Notes: generated from the sequence alone by a model not told the origin. Counted from the first letter of the stretch, positions 24,803 through 34,275 are shown. The stretch: DNA of 64,000 bases from Acidobacteriota bacterium (GCA_013289665.1 JABCZN010000001.1:186001-250000), one strand, 5' to 3'. Program-made: numbers and translations.

Positions 24803-25840
24803 CTACATCTTAAACGCAAACGTATTCTTCTTAATCAACGTCGTCATCTGATCGTCGCTAACCGACAACCGGATCACCACGCGGTCCCCCGACGGGACCA
24901 CATTCGTCTGGTCCAGCAACGCTCCAAGCTCCGGATTATCCTTTGCCGTCTGGTATTTCTTGTAAAGCAATCCCGCCGCCATCAACTGGCTCAGCGTATT
25001 CGCATCTTCCGTCGAACCGCAAACCGCCTGAAATTTTGCGTCCATCCCGCTGCTAGCCGTCGCCGTAATGATCATCGCCTGCATCCGCGCCACCAGCTTC
25101 GCCGCTTCCGGAAACTGCTGCACCTCGGGCGCCAGTTGCCCCATCGCCAGTTTCGTGTACGCCGGATCGAGCACCGCCCATACCACGCCGCTTCCGTTCG
25201 CTTCATTGATCATGTTGTACATCTTGTCGTTCCGCAGCAGGCTGTCCTCTTCTCCGTAGCGCACCGCGATCAGCTTCTCCAGCAATTGCCGGTGTCCAAA
25301 CGCAGCCTTGTTCGAGTCCACGAAAAAGAAAAACAGGTCGTTTGGTCCCACGCCCGATCCAAACGCAAACAACGTGTACCCGTGCGATTTCGTAGTTGGC
25401 AGCTTCTGGGCCTTGAAATATGCTTCTGTCGAATCCGGGTTGTAGCCTCCGAGCGCGATTCCCACGATCTCTTCGCTGTCCGGCGCTTCTGTAGCCGCAG
25501 CACCCGCCGCCGCTGGATCCTTGCTCAACGCCGACTCCGGCACCAGTGCCCAGGTCAGCTCGTCGACCTGCGTATTCGTGTCAATCCCGGCCGCTGCCAG
25601 AAATTTCTCAAACTGCTTGAACTTCTCCGGCAGCATCTGCTGCTCCAGCGCCGGGTACCACTTCATCGTCCGCGCCTTCTTCAAATCCGCATACGCAAAT
25701 TCGCCCACTTCCTTCGGAAATAATCCAATCGTGTCCGCGCCCAGGCCACTTGCCTTCGCGGGCTTCGCCGTTGCCGCCAGCAACGCCAGCAATGCGCACG
25801 CCGCCGCAAATCTCTTTGTCGCCTCTGTCCACTTCTGCAT
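24803..25840 (-). CDS. Secreted protein of unknown function
   Basis: 345 residues with an N-terminal signal peptide (ACALLALLAATAKPAKA), so exported. GAAAGGAGC precedes the ATG. The mature part is a mix of alpha and beta with no named domain I can recognise; LFPKEVGEFAYADLKKAR near the N terminus and NDLFFFFVDSNKAAFGHRQLLE in the middle resemble proteins that Acidobacteriota encode as large uncharacterised secreted families. A short Ala-rich linker (AAAGAAATEAPDSEE) splits it in two. It lies downstream of the hut cluster in the same direction, separated by a family C repeat. No functional link is claimed. Confidence 0.75.
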   Translation of the reverse strand: MQKWTEATKRFAAACALLALLAATAKPAKASGLGADTIGLFPKEVGEFAYADLKKARTMKWYPALEQQMLPEKFKQFEKFLAAAGIDTNTQVDELTWALVPESALSKDPAAAGAAATEAPDSEEIVGIALGGYNPDSTEAYFKAQKLPTTKSHGYTLFAFGSGVGPNDLFFFFVDSNKAAFGHRQLLEKLIAVRYGEEDSLLRNDKMYNMINEANGSGVVWAVLDPAYTKLAMGQLAPEVQQFPEAAKLVARMQAMIITATASSGMDAKFQAVCGSTEDANTLSQLMAAGLLYKKYQTAKDNPELGALLDQTNVVPSGDRVVIRLSVSDDQMTTLIKKNTFAFKM

Positions 25841-25893
25841 GAATTGCTCCTTTCGGGGGCCGGGGGTAAAGGCTATCTCGTGATCGCGTCTTT

Positions 25894-25919
25894 GTAGGGG
25901 CCGGGCTCGCCCGACCCTC
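25894..25919. repeat. Intergenic hairpin, family C
   Basis: GTAGGGGCCGGGCTCGCCC followed by GACCCTCC: a GGGCC/GGGCTCGCCC type hairpin between ftcD and the secreted-protein gene. Sisters are at 22112, 34276, 45826, 49380 and 60211. Confidence 0.65.
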
Positions 25920-25961
25920 CGATCTACTGAGGAAACTCTAGTTTACGCTACTCCGTGGCTC

Positions 25962-27473
25962 TCATCCGAGCCGCTTGCGCAGTTCGTCAACTTTGCTTCT
26001 CATCTGCGCCACATACGCCGCATCCTTCAACCCGTCCAGGTTGATCTCCACATTGGCCAAAGCGCCCTTCGCTCCCGCTACTCCCATTAGACGCGCCACC
26101 AGCAAGTCTGACTTCATGGATGCCGCCGAGATTGCTTCCAGTTGTACCAGCTGTTCCACGAGGCTCGCCGCTTTCTCCGCCACTTCCAGCGGCACTTCCG
26201 AAGCGCCCTTTGTCGCCGCCTGAATCGCGGCTTCGCGCGCGGCTTTGTCTTGCGCATTCCCCTGCGGCATTTTGAAGGCCGCCATCACTGCGTCGTAGGA
26301 ACTCGCATCCCGGTCAATCGCCGCCGTCAGTTCGTCGGCGGTTTTTCTCAGCGCGTCCACATTCTCCGAAAGCTTATCTAGAAACGGCGCCTGCATTTTC
26401 TTCTTCCGTGAAAGTCCCGCCACCATCTGCCCCAGCGCCGCGGCCAGCGCCGCCGCAAATGCCGAAACGCTGCCGCCTCCCGGCGTAGGCGCCGCCTCCG
26501 CCACGGCCTCCAGAAACGGCCGCGCCAGGTGCGCCAGCTTGCCGTCCCTCGCTTCCATCGGCGCGCCGCTCAACACATCTGCCAGCTTGTTCTCAAACAC
26601 CTGCGAAGGCGAGAAGTTTTCCAGCTGCAGAAAATAATCCGCCGCTATCTCAATCGCCTTCTTTGGCACCAGCCCCACAATTTCGCTGCCCACGGGCATC
26701 ACGCCATAGCGCTCCGCCTCGCGCTTCACCGCCGCATACACGCGGTGCATCGGTGTCTGCTCGTAATCCGTCAAATTAATCGACACCTGCGCCAGGTTCC
26801 GCGCCTTCAACTCCACCCCCATGGACTTCACGTAGCGAAACCCGCCATTCGAAAACCGAATCGCCCGCGCAATCTTGTTTGCAATCCCGATATCCGAAGT
26901 GTTCAGGTTGACGTTGTATGCGACCAGAAACTTTCGCGCCCCCACCACTGTCACGCCCGCCGTCGGATGCAGCTTCGGCTCGCCGATATCCGGTTGCCGG
27001 TCGGGGTTCTTCTTCAACTCCTCCCGCAGCCCCTCGTATTGTCCGCGCCGCACATTCTCCAGGTTCACGCGGTCCGGCCGCGTCGCCGCCGCTTCATAAA
27101 AGAAAATCGGGATCCGGTAGCGCTTCCAGATCTCCTGCCCCACGCGCTTCGCCAGCGCCACGCAATCTTCCAGCGCTACACCCTCAACAGGAATGAACGG
27201 CACCACGTCGGTCGCTCCGACGCGCGGGTGCGCGCCCTTGTGCTCGTTCATGTCAATCAGTTCCAGCGCTTTGCCCGCACCCAAAATCGCCGCTTCGCCC
27301 ACCGCCTCCGGCTCGCCCGCCAGCGTAATCACGCAACGGTTGTGGTCCGCGTCCATCTCGCGGTCCAGAACGTACACCCCCGGCACGCCGCTCATCACCT
27401 GCACCAGGGCATCCACCTTCGCCGGGTCCCGCCCCTCCGAAAAATTCGGCACGCACTCAATCAGTCTCTTCAT
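25962..27473 (-). CDS. ftcD: Glutamate formimidoyltransferase fused to formimidoyl-THF cyclodeaminase
   Basis: 503 residues, both enzymes in one chain as in animals. The N-terminal domains (about 1-300) begin KRLIECVPNFSEGRD and contain DADHNRCVITLAG and HKGAHPRVGATDVVPFIPV, the formimidoyltransferase signatures. The last 200 residues (FLEAVAEAAPTPGGGSVSAFAAALAAALGQMVAGLSRKKK) are the cyclodeaminase FTCD_C helical domain. The first moves the formimino group from formiminoglutamate to THF; the second converts it to methenyl-THF and ammonia. This is the last step of the THF-dependent branch of histidine breakdown and fits the adjacent hutI and hutU. Confidence 0.96.
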   Translation of the reverse strand: MKRLIECVPNFSEGRDPAKVDALVQVMSGVPGVYVLDREMDADHNRCVITLAGEPEAVGEAAILGAGKALELIDMNEHKGAHPRVGATDVVPFIPVEGVALEDCVALAKRVGQEIWKRYRIPIFFYEAAATRPDRVNLENVRRGQYEGLREELKKNPDRQPDIGEPKLHPTAGVTVVGARKFLVAYNVNLNTSDIGIANKIARAIRFSNGGFRYVKSMGVELKARNLAQVSINLTDYEQTPMHRVYAAVKREAERYGVMPVGSEIVGLVPKKAIEIAADYFLQLENFSPSQVFENKLADVLSGAPMEARDGKLAHLARPFLEAVAEAAPTPGGGSVSAFAAALAAALGQMVAGLSRKKKMQAPFLDKLSENVDALRKTADELTAAIDRDASSYDAVMAAFKMPQGNAQDKAAREAAIQAATKGASEVPLEVAEKAASLVEQLVQLEAISAASMKSDLLVARLMGVAGAKGALANVEINLDGLKDAAYVAQMRSKVDELRKRLG

Positions 27474-27567
27474 CTCTCTCCGTTCCGCCCTCTTCTCTCT
27501 GTCCTCTGCGTCACAGCGAACTCCGCGCTAATTCCCACCTTTTGACTCTTGGCACTGATCTGTCCGT

Positions 27568-28833
27568 TTAATCATTCATCCAAACAATCTCCCCACTCTT
27601 CATCGTCATCCAGCAAGTATTCATCCCAAAATAATAGGGAATTTCCCGATAATCCTCCACTTCGTACACCGCCAGATCCGCCTGCTTTCCCGCTTCGAGC
27701 GATCCAATCGTCTTCTCCCGCCCAAGCGCATAAGCCCCATTGATGGTGGCCGCCGCAATCGCCTCCGCCGGCGTCATCCGTAGTTGCGAACAAGCCAGCG
27801 ACAAAATCATCGGCATGCTCACCGTCGGAGAAGTCCCCGGATTGTAGTCCGTCGCCAATCCCACAATCGCCCCAGCCTCAATCAATTTCCTTGCCGGCGC
27901 ATACTGCTTCAGCCCCAAATGAAAGTCGCACCCGGGCAATAGCGTACCCACTGTCTCCGATTTCCCCAGCGCCCGGATATCCGCGTCATTCACCTGCTCC
28001 AGGTGATCGCAACTAGCCGCTCCCAGCTCCACCCCCAACTGCGTAGCTCCGCTGCGAGACAACTGCTCCGCATGCAGCCGAGGCCGCAACCCATGCTCCT
28101 TCGCCTTCCTCAGCAATCTCTTCGATTGCCCCACCGTAAAAGCCCCGCGATCGCAAAACACGTCGCAATACTCCGCCAAATCGCCCACCACCACTTCCGG
28201 CAACAGTTTCTCCATCAACAAGGCAAGATATTGCTCCGCTCCATCCTTTTTCGCACGAAATTCAAGCGGCACCACATGCGCACCCAAAAATGTCGAAACA
28301 ATCTCGAGCGGCTGCTCCTGGTTCAACTCCCGATGCAGCCGCAATATCTTAAGTTCGCTCGCGGCGTCCAGTCCGTACCCGCTCTTAGCCTCCACCGTCG
28401 TTGTGCCGTATTCCGCAAACTCCCGCAAAGCCGCAATCGCTCTGCTCTTCAGCGCATCGTGCGTCGCGGCCCGCAATTTCTTCACCGAATTCAGTATCCC
28501 CCCGCCCTTGCGTGCAATCTCTTCGTAACTTGCTCCCTGAATCTTCAGCTCATACTCCTCTGTCCGGCTCGCTGCATGAATCAAGTGCGTGTGCGAATCC
28601 ACAAATCCCGGCAACACCACGCGCCCGCCCACATCCAATTTCTCTGCCGCCTTAGCCGCGGCCCGCCGCTCCACGTCCGCGCGCGCCCCGGCCGAAACAA
28701 TTCTCCCGTCACGCACCAACACCGCGCCGTTTTTGATCAATCCAATTTTGGAAAGGGAATTGCCCCGCCGCGGACCGCCTCCCCGCAGCGTAACCACCTG
28801 TGAAGCGCCTGTAATAAGAATGCTGCCGCTCAA
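27568..28833 (-). CDS. hutI: Imidazolonepropionase
   Basis: Amidohydrolase that opens the imidazolone ring to N-formimino-glutamate, third step of histidine degradation. 421 residues. The metal-binding HTH appears in VDSHTHLIHAASR, with later EAKSGYGLD, HAEQL and ATDYNPGTSPT (metal Asp). The listed start is TTG 28833 with no ribosome-binding site; a 20-base perfect hairpin lies eight bases upstream of it. A downstream start cannot be excluded, but the N-terminal residues look coding. It lies between ftcD and the NmrA-like gene in the hut run. Confidence 0.95.
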   Translation of the reverse strand: MSGSILITGASQVVTLRGGGPRRGNSLSKIGLIKNGAVLVRDGRIVSAGARADVERRAAAKAAEKLDVGGRVVLPGFVDSHTHLIHAASRTEEYELKIQGASYEEIARKGGGILNSVKKLRAATHDALKSRAIAALREFAEYGTTTVEAKSGYGLDAASELKILRLHRELNQEQPLEIVSTFLGAHVVPLEFRAKKDGAEQYLALLMEKLLPEVVVGDLAEYCDVFCDRGAFTVGQSKRLLRKAKEHGLRPRLHAEQLSRSGATQLGVELGAASCDHLEQVNDADIRALGKSETVGTLLPGCDFHLGLKQYAPARKLIEAGAIVGLATDYNPGTSPTVSMPMILSLACSQLRMTPAEAIAAATINGAYALGREKTIGSLEAGKQADLAVYEVEDYREIPYYFGMNTCWMTMKSGEIVWMND

Positions 28834-28840
28834 AAACGTG

Positions 28841-28860
28841 GCACAGGCTTCAGCCTGTGC
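28841..28860. repeat. Perfect 20-base palindrome, family D, at the hutI start
   Basis: GCACAGGCTTCAGCCTGTGC: nine-base arms with TC in the centre. It ends eight bases before the proposed hutI start, where a stable hairpin would hinder ribosome access. Other copies are at 33579 (longer), 42764 and 54107. Confidence 0.8.
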
Positions 28861-28882
28861 TCTTGGGTTTTTCTTGCCTTTG

Positions 28883-28921
28883 TAGCGGCCGCCTTCCGAG
28901 GCAGACGCTTTTCACATCCAC
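28883..28921. repeat. Intergenic element, family E
   Basis: TGTAGCGGCCGCCTTCCGAG and following bases, joined to the preceding family D hairpin by the linker CTTGGGTTTTTCTTGCCTT. It sits between the NmrA-like gene and hutI. Confidence 0.6.
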
Positions 28922-29824
28922 CTACGCCCCAACCGCAATCCCCTGATATGCCGGCGCAAACGCTTCCTTCACGAAAGTCTCGATCGAAGTCGGCGTCGTA
29001 TTCGCCGCGCTCCGTGGCTCCAGTCCCACCACGATCCCAGTGTTGAATCCCTGAAACATTTCGATCAAGTAAGCGGCTGATTTCGCCGAAAGACCCATCT
29101 GCACCAGGGTATGTTCCACCTGTTCGTAAGAGAACTGCACGTAACGCAGATCAGGCTTCCCGATGCCCCGGCTGATGACCGCCGCAGCTTCGGTCATGCT
29201 CAAATCTCGTTCGCCCAGCAGCTCCTGCGTCTGCTTCCCGCTGAAATCCAGCCGCAGCAAGCGTTCCGCCGCGTACGCGCCAATGTCCCTCGTCGCGATC
29301 ATCGGAATCTTCAAGTCCGGCTTCAGCGCTCCCGCGAAAATTCCCATCATCTGGATCATGCTGATGGCTGAAAAGTGGTTTTCCAGGAAGTACGCCGGAC
29401 GCAAGTGCAGTACGTTCAGTCGCTCCACCGCGTTTAGTTTTCTCTCGGTATCGTGCAGTCCAAGGATCGGCCCGCTGCCTGCCGGCGCCTGCGCGCCAAT
29501 ACTGCTTAAACTCACCGCATACTGCAGGCCCGAATTTCTTGCGGCAGTGGCGATGGCATGGGACTCCAATTCCTGCTCCGCGCGGTAATCCGGCGAAGTC
29601 ATCCCGGGCGGCATCATCAGAAACGCCGCTCGCACACCTGTCAACGCCTTCGTCAGCGCCTCCGCATCCTTTATATCAGCAACAAAGGCCTCCGCTCCCC
29701 GGTGCGCGTACTTCTCCAACCTCGACGCGTTTCGTCCAACAACCCGTACCTTCTCGCCCTTCTCCAACAGTTTTTTCGTGATGACCGAGCCGATATTTCC
29801 CGTCGCGCCCAGAACCGTATACAT
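28922..29824 (-). CDS. NmrA-like NAD(P)-binding oxidoreductase
   Basis: Atypical short-chain dehydrogenase/reductase, 300 residues from ATG 29824 (GAGGAG upstream). The dinucleotide-binding motif TVLGATGNIGSVITKKLL is at the N terminus, followed by VRVVGRNASRLEKY. There is no SDR catalytic Tyr-x-x-x-Lys, which fits the NmrA/HSCARG and quinone-reductase-like subgroup. Lying inside the hut run between hutU and hutI, with gaps of 66-90 bases on either side, it may be co-transcribed, but no histidine-pathway step needs it. A redox sensor or an unrelated insertion are alternatives. Confidence 0.8.
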   Translation of the reverse strand: MYTVLGATGNIGSVITKKLLEKGEKVRVVGRNASRLEKYAHRGAEAFVADIKDAEALTKALTGVRAAFLMMPPGMTSPDYRAEQELESHAIATAARNSGLQYAVSLSSIGAQAPAGSGPILGLHDTERKLNAVERLNVLHLRPAYFLENHFSAISMIQMMGIFAGALKPDLKIPMIATRDIGAYAAERLLRLDFSGKQTQELLGERDLSMTEAAAVISRGIGKPDLRYVQFSYEQVEHTLVQMGLSAKSAAYLIEMFQGFNTGIVVGLEPRSAANTTPTSIETFVKEAFAPAYQGIAVGA

Positions 29825-29890
29825 TGATAGCCGCTCCTCGACCGTTGGCCTTTGCACCAAGGCCTGCGGTTTGTCTGTGTGACGTTATCC

Positions 29891-31576
29891 TTACAGCATT
29901 GGCACTTTCACGCCAGTCTTCTTTGCGAACGCAATGGCCTCCGGATAACCCGCGTCGACATGCCGGGCTACGCCCATGCCGGGGTCGTTCGTCAACACCC
30001 GTTCGATGCGCTTGGCCATTTCTTTGGTACCATCTGCGCACGTAACTTGGCCAGCGTGTTGCGAATAACCAATCCCGACTCCGCCACCGTTATGAACCGA
30101 AACCCACGAAGCCCCGCTAGCCGTATTGATCAGCGCGTTCAGCAGCGCCCAGTCCGCAATCGCGTCCGATCCATCCTTCATCGATTCGGTCTCACGGTAA
30201 GGCGACGCCACCGAGCCGCAATCCAGGTGATCCCGGCCAATCACAATCGGCGCCTTCAACTCGCCCTTCGCTACCAGATCATTTAGGGCCAAACCGAATT
30301 TCTCCCGCTCGCCATACCCCAGCCAGCAAATCCGCGATGGCAGTCCCTGGAACTTCACTTTCTTTTGCGCCATCGTGATCCATCGCTTCAGGTGCTCGTT
30401 CTCCGGGAACATTTCCAGCACCAACTGATCCGTCCGCGCGATGTCTGATGCATCTCCTGAAAGCGCTGCCCAACGGAACGGCCCCTTCCCCTCGCAAAAC
30501 AACGGACGAATATACGCCGGCACAAATCCTGGGAAGCCATACGCGTTCTTCACGCCCGCTTCAAACGCAAACGTTCGAATATTATTTCCATAATCGAACG
30601 TCACCGCGCCCAGCTTCTGCAGGTCCAGCATTCCCTGAACGTGTTCTCCCATCGCCGCAACCGACCGCTTCCGATATTCCGCCGAATCCTTCTTCCGCAG
30701 CTCCAGCGCCTCTGCCAGCGTCATTCCGTTCGGCACGTACCCGCCAATCGGATCGTGCGCGCTCGTCTGGTCTGTCAAAATATCCGGTACCACACCGCGC
30801 TTCGCCAGCTCCGGAATCAAGTCCGCGCAATTTCCCACCAGCCCCACCGACGTCGCCTCGCCCTTGCGCACAGCATTCTTCAAAATCCGCAGCGCCTCAT
30901 CCAGCGAAGTCACCATCACATCGCAAAAACCCGTCTTCACCCGCCGCTTGATCCGCTCCGGGTCCACATCAATTCCCAGGAACGCCGCGCCATTCATCGT
31001 GGCCGCCAGTGGCTGTGCTCCGCCCATTCCGCCCATTCCGCCCGTCACCACCAGCTTCCCGCTCAGGCTTCCGCCAAAGCGCTGCCGCGCCGCTGCCGCG
31101 AACGTCTCATACGTTCCCTGCAAAATTCCCTGCGTCCCGATGTAAATCCAGCTTCCGGCCGTCATCTGGCCGTACATCATCAACCCCGCCCGGTCCAGCT
31201 CGTTGAACTTTTCCCAATTGTTCCAATGTCCCACCAGGTTCGAATTGCACAGCAGCACCCGCGGCGCATACTCATGGGTCCGAAACACTGCCACTGGCTT
31301 CCCCGATTGCACCAGCAGCGTCTCATCGCCCTCCAGCGCACGTAGCGATTTCACAATCGCGTGAAAGCAATCCCAATTCCGCGCCGCTTTTCCCGTGCCG
31401 CCATACACCACCAGGTCCTCTGGCTTTTCCGCCACCTCGGGATCCAGATTGTTCAGCAGCATCCGCAGCGCCGCTTCCTGCTGCCACCCCTTGCACGAAA
31501 TCTGCGTTCCGCGCGGCGCCCGAAACGGCCCCCGGCTCGTCGCCGGATCATTCACCACCGGTGTCAATGCGCTCAT
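29891..31576 (-). CDS. hutU: Urocanate hydratase
   Basis: 561 residues, full length. NAD-dependent enzyme that adds water to urocanate to form imidazolone propionate, second step of histidine degradation. Signatures are [43 protein letters not shown], the [19 protein letters not shown]-binding glycine cluster, [26 protein letters not shown] and [15 protein letters not shown]. It is the first gene of the reverse run hutU, NmrA-like, hutI, ftcD. Histidine ammonia-lyase (hutH), the first step, is absent from the window. It is divergent from the acyl-CoA ligase. Confidence 0.98.
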   Translation of the reverse strand: MSALTPVVNDPATSRGPFRAPRGTQISCKGWQQEAALRMLLNNLDPEVAEKPEDLVVYGGTGKAARNWDCFHAIVKSLRALEGDETLLVQSGKPVAVFRTHEYAPRVLLCNSNLVGHWNNWEKFNELDRAGLMMYGQMTAGSWIYIGTQGILQGTYETFAAAARQRFGGSLSGKLVVTGGMGGMGGAQPLAATMNGAAFLGIDVDPERIKRRVKTGFCDVMVTSLDEALRILKNAVRKGEATSVGLVGNCADLIPELAKRGVVPDILTDQTSAHDPIGGYVPNGMTLAEALELRKKDSAEYRKRSVAAMGEHVQGMLDLQKLGAVTFDYGNNIRTFAFEAGVKNAYGFPGFVPAYIRPLFCEGKGPFRWAALSGDASDIARTDQLVLEMFPENEHLKRWITMAQKKVKFQGLPSRICWLGYGEREKFGLALNDLVAKGELKAPIVIGRDHLDCGSVASPYRETESMKDGSDAIADWALLNALINTASGASWVSVHNGGGVGIGYSQHAGQVTCADGTKEMAKRIERVLTNDPGMGVARHVDAGYPEAIAFAKKTGVKVPML

Positions 31577-31762
31577 TTCAATCGTCCCTCTTCCGCCATC
31601 TTATCCCACCCCACCCGCCCCACAAATACGCCACCCTCCAGTGGCACAGGCACTCCTGCATGGTGATCCTGCTCTTCTCTGCGGGATCTCTGCGCCTTTG
31701 CGTTATCCATGCTCTTCCTCCCATTGCACGAACATTCCTCATCATGTAAATTCGACTTTCCG

Positions 31763-33574
31763 ATGAACTACGGCACCCTCCCCACACGCTTTCTGAACGC
31801 CATTGAAGAGCACCCGTCTCCCCGCGCCCAGATGTTCCGCGGCCCCGACCGCTGGGAAGATATCTCCTCCCAGGAACTCCTTCGTCGTGTCGCCGGCCTC
31901 GCGAACGCGTTTGTCGAACTCGGCGTAAAATCCGGCGATCGCGTCGGCCTGTTCGCCCCCAATTGCCCCGAATGGCACACCGCCGATTTCGCCATTACCG
32001 GCTCTGGCGGAGTCACCGTCCCCGTCTACTTCAACGAATCTCCCGACCGCCTGTCCTACATCCTCAATCACTGCGGCGCACAAGTCGTCTTCATCGCCGG
32101 TCACAAACAACTCCAGAAATTCCTCGCGGTCCGCGACTCGCTGAAAGAAGTACAGCAAGTTATCGTCGCCGGTGCCGGCCCCGATCTCCCCACGGACTTC
32201 CTCCGCTATGAAACGCTAATCGCTGCCACCGGCCCCGCCGAAGTCGCCGCCTATCGCCTCCGCGCCGCCAAAGTTCTTCCCAGTCAGCTCGCCTCGCTCA
32301 TCTATACCTCCGGCACGACCGGTGAGCCCAAAGGGGTCATGCTCACCCACAGCAATTTCTGCTCCAACGTCACAGACTCCTGCGTTGAACTCGATCTGCG
32401 CCCCGGAACCGACGTCGCCGTCTCGTTTCTCCCGCTAGCCCACGTCTACGGACGCATGCTCGATTACGTTTATATTTTTCACGGCTGCCCGGTGGCCTAC
32501 GTCGAGACGGTCGAAAATGTCGCGCAAGCCCTCCTCGAAGTCCACCCCACCGTGCTTGCCGCCGTTCCGCGCTTCTTCGAAAAAATCTATGCCCGCCTGA
32601 TGGAGCAGGGAAGCAAAGCCACCGGCGCCAAGCGAAAAATTTTCGAATTCGCCATGCAAACCGCACGCGAATCCGCCGCCTGGCGTTGCGGCGAAAAATC
32701 CGCCAGCCTGCCGGTTCGCCTGAAGTGGGCCATCGCCAACAAGCTCGTCTATTCCAAAATCCGCGCCGGCACCGGCGGCCACCTCCGCACCATCCTTTCC
32801 GGCGGCGCACCGCTCTCCAAGGATCTCTGCGAATTCTTTTGGGCCATCGGGATTCCCATTTACCAGGGTTACGGTTTGACGGAAACCTCTCCCGTTCTCA
32901 CCAGCAACCATCCGCATAATCGGGCCGGCAGCTCTGGCCGCCCGATCCCCAACGTCCAGCTTCGCATCGCCGACGATGGCGAAATCCTCGCGAAGGGCCC
33001 TTGCGTCATGCAGGGCTATTTCAAATCTCCCGAGTCCACTCGCGATGTTCTTTCCGACGACGGCTGGTTCAAGACCGGTGACGTTGGCTATCTCGACAAA
33101 GATCACTACCTGTTCATCACCGACCGCAAAAAAGATCTTCTGAAAACCGCCGCCGGCAAATTCGTGGCCCCGCAGCCCATCGAAAATACGCTGAAAACCA
33201 GTCCATACATCCTCAACGCTATGGTCGTTGGCGATCAGCGCAAATTCGTAGTCGCCCTCATCGTTCCCAATCATGCCACCGTCGCCGCCAAGCTCGCCGA
33301 GGACGGCCTGAAATTTTCCTCCCACGCCGAGCTAGCCGCCCTTCCCGCCACCCACGCCCTCATCGAAAAAGAAGTCGCCCGCCTCACCACTCATCTCGCT
33401 CAATACGAAACCATCAAGCGTTTCGCCCTCCTCGCCGACGATTTCACCTTCGACTCCGGCAGCCTGACCTTCACCATGAAACTCAAGCGCCGAGTAGTCG
33501 AGCAGCAATACTCCGACGTAATCGACAAACTCTACGCCGACGTAGCCGAGCCTCGCCCCGTCCTCCTCGACTAA
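31763..33574 (+). CDS. Long-chain acyl-CoA synthetase, AMP-binding family
   Basis: 603 residues from ATG 31763. It activates a fatty acid to acyl-CoA through an acyl-adenylate (FadD15/ACSL-like). The ATP signature YTSGTTGEPKGVMLTH is at about residue 180; YQGYGLTETSPVLTSN and GWFKTGDVGYLDKDHYLFITDRKKDLLKTAAGKFVAPQPIE near the C terminus are the adenylate-forming motifs. The C-terminal helix with TFTMKLKRRVVEQQY is as in bacterial long-chain ligases. The ORF track's earlier start has no ribosome-binding site. A family D hairpin follows the stop and may terminate it. Confidence 0.93.
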   Translation: MNYGTLPTRFLNAIEEHPSPRAQMFRGPDRWEDISSQELLRRVAGLANAFVELGVKSGDRVGLFAPNCPEWHTADFAITGSGGVTVPVYFNESPDRLSYILNHCGAQVVFIAGHKQLQKFLAVRDSLKEVQQVIVAGAGPDLPTDFLRYETLIAATGPAEVAAYRLRAAKVLPSQLASLIYTSGTTGEPKGVMLTHSNFCSNVTDSCVELDLRPGTDVAVSFLPLAHVYGRMLDYVYIFHGCPVAYVETVENVAQALLEVHPTVLAAVPRFFEKIYARLMEQGSKATGAKRKIFEFAMQTARESAAWRCGEKSASLPVRLKWAIANKLVYSKIRAGTGGHLRTILSGGAPLSKDLCEFFWAIGIPIYQGYGLTETSPVLTSNHPHNRAGSSGRPIPNVQLRIADDGEILAKGPCVMQGYFKSPESTRDVLSDDGWFKTGDVGYLDKDHYLFITDRKKDLLKTAAGKFVAPQPIENTLKTSPYILNAMVVGDQRKFVVALIVPNHATVAAKLAEDGLKFSSHAELAALPATHALIEKEVARLTTHLAQYETIKRFALLADDFTFDSGSLTFTMKLKRRVVEQQYSDVIDKLYADVAEPRPVLLD

Positions 33575-33578
33575 TCCC

Positions 33579-33610
33579 CCTGTAGCATAGGCTTCAGCCT
33601 GTGCTACAGG
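33579..33610. terminator. Extended family D hairpin after the acyl-CoA ligase
   Basis: CCTGTAGCA and TGCTACAGG flank an inner AGGCTTCAGCCT palindrome, making a nearly perfect 32-base hairpin five bases after the ligase stop. It has no T-tract, so it is probably an mRNA-end structure or Rho-linked terminator. It belongs to the same family as the palindrome at 28841. Confidence 0.6.
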
Positions 33611-33703
33611 GTTCTCCCAACTTTGTAGCGGCCGCCTTCTGCCTGCCCGCGTAGGAGGGACGCGAACCGTCCCCCCGCAAAAAACCGTACCCTTTCCCTT
33701 CCC

Positions 33704-33719
33704 CGAATCATCTGATTCG
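33704..33719. promoter_or_regulatory. 16-base palindrome upstream of dps
   Basis: CGAATCATCTGATTCG, seven-base arms with a two-base centre, about 31 bases before the dps start and just upstream of the GAGGAGG ribosome-binding site. Size and position suit a dimeric repressor operator (metal- or peroxide-responsive regulators are common for Dps). Not a known consensus I can name. Confidence 0.4.
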
Positions 33720-33750
33720 CAGGAACAATCCCCACCTGAGGAGGTCTTCC

Positions 33751-34257
33751 ATGGCAAAAGCAGCAACCGCAACTCTCCGCACCTATCCCAGCAGTGTCGG
33801 TGTCCCCGACAGAAACCGCCAAGCCCTAATCGCCCTTCTCAACATCCATCTCGCGAACAGCTCCGACATTCACAGCCAGGTCAAATGGGCCCACTGGAAC
33901 GTCAAGGGCAAGGATTTCTACCAGCTGCATCTGTTGTTCGATTCCGTTGCCAGCCACCTCGAAGATCACATTGACACCATCGCCGAGCGCATCTCCGCTC
34001 TCGGTGGCGTCGCCAACGGCACCGTGCGTGAATCCGCCGCAAAATCCAGCATCCCCGAAGCCGATCTCTCCGCCTACAGCGGCACCGACATCGTGAAATT
34101 CCTGGTTCACAACGTAGGCCACTACACCAACGCCCTACGCACGGCCATTCAGGAAGCCGACGACCTCGAAGACGCCGTCACCGTAGACCTCTTCACCACC
34201 ATCACGCGCGAAATGGACAAAGACCTCTGGTTCATCGAAGCCCACATCCAAGCCTGA
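33751..34257 (+). CDS. dps: Dps ferritin-like DNA protection protein
   Basis: 168 residues. Dodecameric mini-ferritin that stores iron, detoxifies peroxide and binds DNA in stressed cells. The ferroxidase residues of E. coli Dps are all present at a constant offset of three: His48, His60, Asp64, Asp75 and Glu79 in KWAHWNVKGKDFYQLHLLFD and EDHIDTIAER. GAGGAGG lies eight bases before the ATG. The Lys/Ala N terminus (MAKAATATLR) is short, so DNA binding may be weak. A palindrome upstream may be an operator. Confidence 0.96.
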   Translation: MAKAATATLRTYPSSVGVPDRNRQALIALLNIHLANSSDIHSQVKWAHWNVKGKDFYQLHLLFDSVASHLEDHIDTIAERISALGGVANGTVRESAAKSSIPEADLSAYSGTDIVKFLVHNVGHYTNALRTAIQEADDLEDAVTVDLFTTITREMDKDLWFIEAHIQA

Positions 34258-34275
34258 TGAATTCTTAGTATGTGT

